Shown here one piece after another: positions 19,931-31,900 of a stretch of DNA of 64,000 bases; within the stretch, counting starts at the first letter, position 1; each line of letters opens with the position of its first letter. The DNA lies in the NCBI GenBank assembly GCA_000333855.2, contig CM007346.1:776365-840364 (forward strand), in the 5' to 3' direction. The position numbers were made by a program, and so were the translations under genes. Source of the DNA: Endotrypanum monterogeii. Lineage: Eukaryota; Euglenozoa; Kinetoplastea; Trypanosomatida; Trypanosomatidae. The notes under the pieces were generated by a model. The model searched no databases, had not been told where the DNA came from, and was given only the letters and a program-made list of their open reading frames with translations.

Positions 19931-22900
19931 ATGGAGGATTCAAAGGGGTACTCCTCTAAAGAGGGCTGCAGCAGCGCTGTTAACACAGGGGGCTCACGCC
20001 ACGCCGATGTAGTGGTGCCAGGCAGGGTGATGAACAAGCCTCATGCTCAACTCAACGAGGGCCGCCCCTTGAGAGCCCGTCATCAAATATCGGGTGCTCT
20101 CCAGCAACTGCTGCTATTAGTGCCGCCCTCCCAGCACTTCGGAGCTGTAGATGATGTTATGGACCCGATGCGAGATGTTGGCTTCGGCGACAGTGTCGAC
20201 GGCTTCCCTCTGTATGTGGATGAGGACGGTGTCATGAAGATGTCGGGACACCGGCAACACTACCCCTTTGCCTTTGGCTACGACGCCGTCGAGGATAGCG
20301 ATGCCTCCATAGAAGGTGATCGTCATGTGCGTTTGGCACACAGAAATGTTCATCACAGCCACCAGCATATCAAAATCGACTCGTCTCTCGACTCCTCTGG
20401 AGGCACGCTGGCGTCTGACAGCTGCTCCACTTCGCCTTCCACGTACAAGAAGCACTACAAGTCCTCCAAGCAGCAGCGTGGCCAAGCGTACGGCTATGAG
20501 AACTGGTATAGCAATGAGACAAATGTGGCTGCCGGGTATGGGTATCCTCTTGAGGTTCACTACATCAGTGGTTCGGGCACTGGGGCAATGTACACCAACG
20601 GTGGCGCACCAGTACCCATTGACGCGGCGCTTTTAAGGCATCGCCACGTTGCGTCACGGCGCCGGCGCCTTGTCGGGGTTGGCTCCAACGCGCACGCAAG
20701 GTCCCGTGCAAAGGGCTCTGGGACACGACGTAAGAGAAGCAAGTCCACACAGGGTGGCAGCTCTGGCGGTGGCGGACGGCCGAGTGTGAAGGGTGCAACC
20801 TCGATGTCGAGCCCTTATACATCCACCGGACGCCATGGAGACTCTAGAGAGGTGCGCAGACTCAGCGGGTTACCGACACGCTTGTCAGGAAGTGGCTCCG
20901 TTCTGCTCGGCTCACAGGCATTTCTGAAAACTATTAGCGGTGCAAGCGTTGCGGTGAGCGCCAGTGTCGCCGCAGCCACCTCCATTCCCGGTGGCTTTAG
21001 CGCCCTTCTTTCCGCCGGAGCACTGAACCACGTCGGCTCCTCCAGCTTGGTGAGAGCTGCTCGAACACGCGAATACTTCCTAGCACGCGAGGGGGAGGTG
21101 AACAGGCGCTATGCAGCGCTTCGCCGCCGTGATGCAAGGTCTGCAAGCCCTGGTGTTGCGACCAGGGGAGCACAGAAGGCCGCAGTATCAGACACGTTGC
21201 ATGCGGAGACTGCTTTGCGTACAGGCGACGGTGCTGACAATGTCGGATCGAATAGTGATGCGCTCCCCTCTCACCCGACTCGCATCTCGCGGGTGTCTAG
21301 TCTGCTTCGAGTGTCTCTAGAAGCTTGCGATCGGGGTATGTCTGTGAACACAGGAAAAGCAGTTGCGGGGACAGCATTCGCGTTGGCCACGGCACGCTCT
21401 GCTCGCTCACTTCCCAAGGACACGCCTCATCAGTTGCAAGTAATGGCAACCACGGAAGAAGCGGTCTATGTCCGGGCAGGTCCAGCATCTGCCCTTGGTA
21501 CAGAGGTGAGAGCCGATGATAACAGAGGCGTTGCGGGCACCCACTACACTCTCGACGCCATGCAGGGTATGGAATTCACGCCGGGAAGGACGACTCGTCC
21601 GGGGCAAGGCATTGTGACTCTGCATGATCCATATACCGGCCTTGCAATTGCCTCTGCTTGTGATCCCGTGACTGGGTCGGCGGAGCCAGCTGCTGCAGTG
21701 CATACACGCGCTGCTGGAATCCAGTTCTTTCGAGACCCGACTGCTCCCCGGAGGTCTGCGATACAGCTCCTCGCACAGTCCTCTTCACCTTTGCCTGGGC
21801 GCACCTCTCGACTCTTACCCGCCGCCTATATACTGAGTGATGGTGATGCGCCGCTTGCCCCTGTCCACGCAGACGCCTCCGCGGTCTTCGAAAACGTCGC
21901 GTCAAGTGCCTTCTCGAAGGAGCCGCTTGCGCACTTCTTTCCCCACACAGCAAGCTTGACATCTGCGCTGTGCCCTAGGCCCTCATTCGCTCGTCCGCTC
22001 GCCATCTCTTTCTCGTCTTCTGCGGCCCAACTCCATCCTTTCCACCTCTCCGGCTGTAGCCCTGTTGTCGAAGGATCAGGCAAGCTGCGCAGCCCGCGCT
22101 CATTAGTGATGGGTGGGCCTCCATCCTCCACGTCACAAATACAGCACGATCTCTGGGGTCGCGATATCGTGACGTCAAAGGAAAAGGAAGGGACAGGGGT
22201 AGCGACCTTATCGTATATGGCGTCAAACACACGCACCAATGCGACTCTCATGAGCAACGGCTCTCTTGCCTTCGCTGCGCGTGACGAACACGCTGGGTCA
22301 GATGCGTTGCCCATGACCACAAGCAGCGAAGTCAGGCGCACAGGGTCGCTCTGCTTTGGCGACGGCACGCGTGTCCGCAGTGAGCTTCCAAACGGTGCCT
22401 CTGCTGTGATTTACGGCGACAGAACAACTGCAGCTCATTTGACAGAGGAAGACAGTACGAAGGGCGCTGAAAATTTCCCGCGGCGTTGGCGCCATGGTGT
22501 ATCTGGGCCTTATATGGGGAGGGGAGAGGGTCACGGTGGCGTCGAGAAGTCAGCTTCGCGGAAGAGTGATGCGAGGGCGCCTGGATGGTGTGGTGTATGG
22601 CCCACCACATTTCACGGACGTGGAGCTCCCAGAGATCACTTCATGATGCTTGCTACACCTAGGGCATCCAACAGCCTGTCCGCCACCAAGTTGTCTTCTG
22701 CGTCGCCGCACATCAGTCCACCGTTGCAGATTCCATTTGTACCTGCCTCTATCGCGTCCTATACGCCGTCACACCATCCTCAACACAACATACGCCACAA
22801 TGCATGGACTGCGGAGGGTGTGTCGGCAAGCTCTAACACCTCCTGTGTGGTTCACGTGTTTACCATCTCGCGGAAGATGCTGCATAGCGTGTATGAATAC

Positions 22901-25900
22901 GTTGCGTACATGTGTGTAGCGAAGCGCCATGCAGAGTTTCAGCAGCGGCGCAGAGAGCATGAAGAACGTCTTAAAAAGGAGTTGTCCGCTAGTGGGCTGA
23001 CGGGCAGTACCCAGTGGCACCTGCGCTGTCCCCATTGCGGTGTTCTTGGACAGGTCGTGCGGTATTCCACGCTGCAACACAAAAGCCTCACGGGGCAGTC
23101 AGGCACCCTTTTTGAAATGAAAGAAACATCGCAGCGTCTGTGGAAGGAGGAGCGTCATCACCGTCACCATAATGCTCACCACTCCCGCACACCTCACACC
23201 TCGCCGATGTCGACCATCGCCACCACTACCACTGCAACACCTCCACCTGCATACAATACACCACAGCAGTTGGCTCACCTATCTCCGAAGCGGAGGCAAC
23301 AGAGGCCTTCGCATCCAGGGCTGGGTCGTGGTACCCAAGGCAGTGGTGGCAACGCATCAACGGCAGTGACCTCGTGCAGGGAAGAGAGGCTGCAGCTCGC
23401 AAGCTCGTGGCCCCAATATACACGTGGTGCCGCAAGTCTCGCCAACGGCAGAGACTTGTATTCGAATTCTTCAGAGATTTACGACCGGGAGGTGGCGCCG
23501 TTGATTACCCGAATGTCGCCTTTCCCTCTCGGTGCTGCAATGAACAGTATCAACAGCAAGAGGGCCGAACGCCAAATCCCAGTACGTGCTTTGTCTGTTG
23601 ACGATGTGGGTGATACCCTACCGTCTGTCCCCACGTCTTGTATTTCGCAGTCATCACCCTCGCCACCGACTTTAGGGGCGCCACGCACGCCGTTGACAGC
23701 ACCTGGCGGCAGTGGGGCCGGATCTCTGACTGTACTTCCCCCCTTGGCACAGTGTACCCCTCCGTTTCACATCCAGAGTGCCTATTCTTCGCCGGACGTT
23801 CAGCAGTCGAGCGCCGGGGCAGCTGTGATGCTGCCTTCTCCTACCTCGACAGCGCAACAGCCGCTGATTGCGGGCACAGCAGCCGTTTTTTCATCGCCTT
23901 CATTCTACAGAGTGCATGGCTCCTCACGTGTCTTGGACACGCAAGGGACGACTCGGGCAGGTATCACCAACAGTAGCGGCGCTCGCGTAGAGACGCTTCC
24001 GGACTCTTCTGGAGTGGGCGGCGAGCTCTCTCGGTCCTTTCGCCAACGTTCACCATTGCACGATCTCAACGACACTGTAGCTGACCGCAACTCCACCCCC
24101 TCAAGCAAAGACGGGCGAGCAACACGACAGCAGGCACCAGCCATCGCCGTGGCTCAAAGCAGAAATGACACGTTGTCCATTCATGAATCAGCTGCGGCTG
24201 CATCGAGGCAGGAACACGTGGAGGGAGGCGGCAATGCCACTGCTGAGATTGCCGCTGGGCGGCGGCTTTCCTCACGTGTAGAGCTCTCGAACAGCACTAC
24301 TTCCCGCAACAGCCCCTCCATCCTTAGTGTCAGCAACGATACCGAGGACAGGCGCAGCGATTACACCGCCTTGGTGCAACCCCCACCGACTGGCTCGCCA
24401 GACCATTCAAAACCAGTTGACATCAGTACTCATGACGCCACAGCAGCGCGCAGTATATCAGCAGTGCAATTGGGGCATGCGTCGCCTACAGACTCTCCGC
24501 TCTTGTGTGGAACGCCTCCCGCTGCGGTGGATTGGGCTACGGCCACCACCAAGGGTGCCACGGCGAGCCTCAAGGCGCACGTCACGGATATGGGCAGTTA
24601 CGTGGGAAGTAAGTCCACAACTGAAGATGTGAGCCATGCCAACACAGTATTCTCCACGATGGGAAGGTGTGCACCGAAGCCGTTGTGCGATAAGGGGGAC
24701 GAAGGCGACAAGGACGATCAGTTGATGATGAAATGCCGGGGTGACACAGACGCACAGGAAGCGGAGCGAGAGGACGATCAAGGCGGGGGCGCTTGGTATG
24801 TGTGCCACAGTTGCCACTGTGATGTCATTCCAAAGCGCACGTTACTGACGTCAGGCAACCACAACCGTTTATCATCCCGCCTTTTACGGGAGAGTCACCC
24901 CACCAACAGCGGCTCCAGCAGGAGCGTCGGCGACGAGGACACGGGTGACGATAAAGTTGATGCGCATGTGAGTGCTGACGCTGCTGTGATAACGTTCGAG
25001 GATCTCCTTCAGGATGACGCTCTAGTGCATGCGCTACACACATCGTTGTGCGAGGCTCTTATGATGCCAGCAACGCAGGAGCCACGCTCGCTACTACCCT
25101 TCTTCTCCAACGCACCGCCACACACCAACCAGGCAGAGTCTGCAGCGTGGTCTTCGGCACCTATGCAGTTAACTGGTCGGTCGTCTCGTGCTTCCGCGGC
25201 TGCTCTTCCACAGTGGGCAGGTGCCCATCGGCACGGCTCGTCGATGCCCCCATCGATGGAGAAGATGAGGGGTCAAAGTAAAGGGTGCCGGGGCGCCGGG
25301 TTACCCATGAAGCCACCGACGACTCCCTCGTCCCCGGGGGTGCCTTCAGGAGGCCTTGCAGTGATGAGGACCGGTGACGTGGTCGCCTCAGAGAGCGTCC
25401 ATGACAATAGTAATGGCGACAACCAAGACGCAATCACACAGCAGCCGCGCGAGATGTCTGCGTTACCCCTCCTCTCTGATGTGCCAACATCCCCACCTAC
25501 GCTGTCGACTTGGGTTTCCCCTAAATGCTCGTCACAAGAAGCGACCAGCGACGCGTGTTCGGGCTCCAGCGAGGAAGCCGGCAGCGATTTATCTGCAGCC
25601 TCACGGATACGCATCTCGCTTCCGTGTTGTGGTCTGACGGTGAATGTGCTGCCATGTGAGGCTCCCTTGTTACCCGCTGCTTCACCATCGGCATCGGCTG
25701 TTGGCGGCGAGCGGCGAGAGCTAGCAGAGAGGCATGCGCCTCCAACGGGCATTAAAAACCACAAAAAAATCGGAGGTGCGCGCCTGCGACGGCGGCGCTT
25801 TACGACTTCGGTGCCACGCCCCCAGCCAGAGATCCCACGGATGCGCGAGGACGCGGCGACACGCGGGCTAACGCCGTCCGCGATGCTGATGAGCAGTGCT

Positions 25901-28900
25901 GCGTGCTCTCACAGCCTTGACCAGTGTAACGAGAGAAAGGTGCCCAAGAGGCTATGCGACATGCGCAACACATCGAAGTATCATAGCCGGCGCCACATGG
26001 TTGGGGACACCGCCGCGAAAAGGCCGAACCTCTGCGCAGCAAGTCCCTCGGGGGAGACAGCGCCCCCCAATGTGGCGGCAGTGGCGACGACAATGGCGCC
26101 CGTGATGAAAGGCACAATTAGCAGCGAGAAACACCGTGTGCAGGTTAACCGACGCACACCGCTGGATGCTCTCAGTAAAAAACGAATAATGGAGCGTATT
26201 TTTCACCAAAACTGGCTCAACGGCAACGACAGCATTACCTATACTGCCCCCCTCGCTAGTGCGCAGGCACCTGTGACAGTAGGGGCAGCGTCGCGCTTCG
26301 GTGCCGGAGCGAGTCGCTTCTCCCTCTCTGAAAGACGAAACGGCGAGCCCCCGGCGTCTTCGGCGTCGGCGGGGACGGCGCTCACCAAGCCCCCGGCGCC
26401 GACTGTTGCGGTTGATGACTACAGGGGCACTGCATCTAAGGTGGGCGGTCCAGCCAGTCGACTGCGGCCTGATGCGAAGATGCCGCGCCGCCATCGTCGC
26501 GCTTATTTTTGCATGCAAGAGCAAGCCCAACTTAATGCCGATTTTCTGTTGCCACCCAGGCGCGTGCCAAAACCACTCGGGGTCGACCTAGACAGATATC
26601 GCGACTCGGGCCTCGTGCTCGAGATTGATCTTGCATACCCGCGGCTGCCGCGCGGCAACGTGCGAGAGCTTCTGGTGGAGTGGAGGGATACCTGCCAGCC
26701 ACATCCCGTTTTGGTGGAGGCTGTTATTCGCAACATCATATTTGCCGTTCTCGTTCAGTTGTCGGACCTACACGCCGCTGGCCGTACACACGGAAGTGTC
26801 AAGTCAACGAATGCGTTTCCGCTGTGGCATGCCATGAAGGGCACACGTGAGTCGGGGCTCGTGATGCCTTCCTCTTCACGTCGGCGTGTAGGTTCCCCTA
26901 CCCCGAGTACCAGGGGGCAGGACGAAACTACCTCGAGGCCGGAGTACGCGCAAGGTAAAGATCCAGCGACAACAAAGACAGACAGCAGTCGACGGAGACA
27001 ACGTAAGGCGGATGTCGACGGTGAGGGCGCTGATGAAGTCGCCAGGACGCATGCTGCGGCGCTGCCTGCTCAGAACCTGGTTAGACCCGCGTCACGTGAG
27101 TACGCCTCCAAAAGGCCTTCCTCGACCGTGACTGCTGCGGATATCGACACAACTCCCATGTCCCTTCGCAATCCTCGTCAGCCTTCTGACGATCAACAGC
27201 GACGAACTCCACGTGGGGCGTCAGGGCCTATTCGAACAAATCAGCAAATACCCCCCAGACATCGCGAAGCATCAGCCCCGGGTAGGGCGATGGGCCGCAC
27301 GGGTGCGATTGCCTGCGCGCAGATGGACAGGAAAGCCCCTCTCTCGCCATCGCCGTGTGAAATCGCTTCGGCTACAACTCTATCAGCGCCGGCTGACGCA
27401 CTCTCGACCGCCATGGTGGCTAACCCGTTCTGGGGTGTCCAGGTCAGTCTTGGCAGCAGTGGGGGTGCCGACACCAAACCCGACAGTGTCGGCACTCACG
27501 TAAACATGACTGCCAGCCAATCACACGCGTCGACTGGGCCGTCGTCACCCTCTGCCGCCTTCCCGACTTCATCCGGGTTGATTCCAGTGCTGCAGTCAAG
27601 AGGCGGTGTCTCGGCAGACACATGGTGCACAGACACCACGCCGCTTTGTTCTGCAGATAGTATTAGTATCTCTACGGCCTTGTCGCCTGTGCTCAGTCTG
27701 ACCTCTAGTCATGCACGTCCGCGCGGAGGCGGCAGGGCTGCAGCGCGTCTAAGACGCGGAAGTATTGCCACTAACCTTGGCTGTGGAGACGACCGTGATT
27801 ATTCAATTGGCGATGCGGTGGATAAGAGCGCCTCGATGCTTGTTCCACTCGTCGCTGAATGTTTGATACCTCCGCGCGCTCTATTGTGCGACCCAAGGGC
27901 AACGAAGACCACTGCCGCCGCAGCTGCTGCAGTTGACGCTACTGATTCAAAGAAACAGCTGCAGAAGGGCCCGTGGGGGGCCCCGTATGGTTGCTCTCCT
28001 GCCGAGTCTTTGTGGCACCGCAGCGATGACCAGAATCACTTCCGAGGTTACCGAAGAAGTGGCTCGTGGTCAGCTGCAGTTGAGGACCCTAACGAATGGC
28101 TCGCGTGTGCGGTGCCGCGGCGCTATGTCCGTGGGGTGGAGATACGGCCTCCGGCAGCAGTCTGGTTTCCCCCAGTCACCTCGGACAAGCCGAGGGACTG
28201 GAGAACCAAAACCTCCGGCGGCCATCACACTACGTCGTCGGTGGCGAAGGCTACTCTGGCTTCAGATGGCGCACCCGATTCTGCAGCAGAACCGGTAATA
28301 ACCAAAGGTCCGACGGGGGCTGTACCTCAACCGCAGCTCGGCAGACTTAACGAGGAGGCGGCAAGTCCACATGAGACCGTATCCAGTGACCGGACCAGGC
28401 GTCGAAGCAGTTCTGCGGGCCCCTCCACTGGCTCGCCGGCTGCGCTACATGGCGACAGCAGTATCAGTCAGGACGCGCCGGATCCGCTTCAATGGTCCCG
28501 TCAGGTACTCCTGGTCGAAAACCTGAATACTGTTGTCGCCACTGCGTTGCGCAATGCCATGGCCTGCGTACTTATGCAGTGTCGACCGCATCCGCACACG
28601 TCACATCTGCCTTCATCTGCGTTGCTCCTCAATTCTGAGACAAAGTCGAAATCAGTTGGCCCAGGCGAAGTCCTCGGCGCAGCAAACGATGCCGCAAAGA
28701 CAGCAACAAGAACCGGTAACGGGCGCAGCCTTTGTTCCGCCGCCTCTGCAAGGCCGGTTCCCAAGGCGTCGAGTATGTATCTACCTGATGTGGTCAACAG
28801 CCCCCCGCCTCTGCCGCCTAAACTTTTCGCCCTTCAGCATTCTGAATATGTGCCGGCACCGGAGTTGCTTCACTTGTCTGACGATGACGCCCGCTCCTTA

Positions 28901-31900
28901 CGACGGCTGTGGCATCGGCAGTGCAGCAATGCACCGGCAGCGGCGGCGGCGGATGGCGTGGTAAATGAAAAAGAGTCAGGGGACCGCTTTGGGTTACTAC
29001 GTGGCTCCACAAGCGTCACACTTGATACAGGGGTGGAGGATGAGGTGCGGTTGCGCGAGATCTTGGATAGGGTAGAGGCTACAGAGTCGCCAGGGGCTAC
29101 GTTGCGCCACATCCTTGATCCGTGTCCCTCTATCAGTGCAGCAGTAGATATTTGGCAACTGGGCATCATGGCGCTGGAGCTTGCGGATGGCCCGCCTCCG
29201 ACAACGTGGATGAAGCCGTGCGAGCCCGTCCCGGCCCTGCGTGTTTATCCCTGGTCCTCCTACTTCCACTCGTTTGTATCGCTGTGCCTGCAGCGAGCGC
29301 CGGAGAAGCGTGGCACGGCAGTAGAGTTACTGCAGCACCCGTGGTTTACGGTGGCCTTGTTACCACAGTCCTCCTCGACTTCTCCGTCCATGGCATTCGA
29401 GTCTAGCGGCGAGAAATGGGGCCAAGGATTGGTGAGGGGCGGTATCGCCGTCGAGTCGTTTGGAGCCAGTATACTAGCGGCAAGTCGTCAGAATAGCAAG
29501 ACTGACGAAGGTGCACCAATCCACTCCCCATCCTTCAGAGTCCGTGCACCGGGCGTCATGGGTGTCGACTGCTTGACACCGGAGGAGAGGGCTGAGTGGG
29601 AGAATTTTGACTACACGCTGCTTTACGCATCTCATGCACAGCTGAATCACCCACTGACAAAAGCCACCGCTTCAGCCGCTTCTACGGTTGCTGGAGCTGG
29701 AGAGCATCACGGCCCGAGTGCCGACACAGGTTTGCCAGCTCATGACGCACGAGAAGACACAGCATATCCACCAAGACCTACCCCGCCGGCGCACGATAGC
29801 CATTCAGCGATCATTAGAGATGCCATGAGCATTCTTAGTGCATCGTCGCCTCCGGGGGGGGAAGGCAAGAGGAGCGTAGACACGCTACTGTCGCGCGCAG
29901 CCGCTGTCACCGGCGCTCCAGCGCATTCCTCAGCTCGAACTCTTCCCAGCGTTGGTGCCCGCGCCACCGTTGCGTTATCCTCCACTGCTGCCCCTGCCAT
30001 CACCACCACCAAAGCCTCTGCGAATGATGAATTGTTGGTAGCAGTAAGCACTGTGGATCTTGCTAAGAATTTTGTGGAATACATGGTGCAACAATGGGCG
30101 CTGCAACCACAGCATCTCGTCTCGTCTCGGATCGCAGGATCTATGACCTACGGTGGATTCTCCAATGGGCGACAGTCGATGTCTTTGATCGCGCCGAACT
30201 GTGGCACTCCTGCAGTTGCAACGACGCCCATAGACGGTGCCAACCCGTTATTTCGCCCCGTCATGTCTACACGGTCCACCACCAGCACCGGTGAGGCGGC
30301 GCCAGCCTACACCGTACTCACACCTGCTCTGTTGCAGCCGTCAACTGGTCAAGGTGCCATGTCAGGGCAGACGCAGCAGCAGCGCCCGGTGCTCTTGTTC
30401 TCGCAGATCAGTCGGGGTGACAGGAAGATGCCGATCTGGAGAGGCCACAGAGCGACATTGGGGAACAACACCTCGCTTGGGGACCCCGTGGCAGTGTTCC
30501 CTGTCGCATCATCGAGCGGGTCCCCCTCACCCTTGCTGTTAACACCAAGGGATTTTTGGGGTGGAGGAGGAATGAGGGTACTGCACAACCCCTCCCATCT
30601 AAGGCATCCCTCACCGCATGCCGCACAGTGTGACGTGATGATGAGGAGGGTAGCAGCCAATGATTTGGCACCTCGGTGGACAGCGAGGAGGATGGGACAG
30701 TGGGACGGTATAGAGACCATGTCATCCCAGCCGCGCACGCTGCTGACACCGTCCTCAGCAGAGCACAGTCTCTGGTCTCCGCGGCTTCAGCTGACCGTGC
30801 GCGGTGCAGCGGGGGACACTGCCTCGGCCATGAATACCCACCCGTCGTGGCTTTCGCGCGGCGCTGATGATGTCACCGGGACTGAGAGAGATCGCGCGGT
30901 CAAGCACCAGGGCCGCATCAACCTCGGGAACGACGCTGCCCTGGGCGGCGCTCGTAGTGGAAGTGGTGACTTGCATTGTGCCGGGAACATGCAATATCCC
31001 CGGCGCCGAGAGGAGGCGATCTCTACCAGCTGCTCTGCAGAAAGCAGTTACTCTAGTAAGACACACAGTGACAGCACTGTCCTCACATTATCCCCCGACG
31101 ACGCGACGAGACGCGATGTAACCACTCTCAGCACAGCAGGGCAGCGAGGTAGTAGTGATGAATACTTGATGATCTGTGATCCCACCAGAGGCAACGGCGG
31201 TGATGACCATCACGCATCACCGCCTCTCTTCACTTCCCACTCCACGCATCGCTTACTCAATGGCGCCATCGCCACTGCTTTGGCACGCCTCTCAGCGATC
31301 GCTTACCCATCATGCGATTCGGAGGAGCAATGGGATAGTGGGACCACCAGTAGCAGCAGCGATGATGATGATGATGACCGGACCAGCTTCACCGACCGAT
31401 CGGACTGTACTCACTCGTCTCCGAAATGGGGAGCGCCTAGGTTTAGTCAGACGACTAAGATCGAGTCGGTTGAGATTGCCCGGCGTCAGCACAACGGCCC
31501 TGGTAGCGGAGATGCCATCGGTTCTGAAAAAAATCCTGAGGACCTCGACAGACAGCCGATTGGCGCCCAAGTGCTCTGCGATGAGCTACTGCGCTGCGCA
31601 TCGGCGCTGCAGCAAAACTGCCCAGTAGCAGTAAGTTTGTGGTGCGTCCGTGTGCTGCAACGAGCGATGCAGAACCCCCGGACAAGGGCAAGTGCGGCCC
31701 GCATACTAGAGCGAATCGAAAACACTTCGCCGGCGGAGGGAAGGAAACATCTCGGATGGCTTAAACAACCTAACACGTCGCTGTCTACCGCCTCAGATGT
31801 TATCGGTGCAGCCCCCACGCAATCCGCTCCAGGAGCAGCAATGGCGGCGAGCGACGGCTCCTTCTCTCATGCGACGGCGGGGGTCACCAGTGGGACGCAC

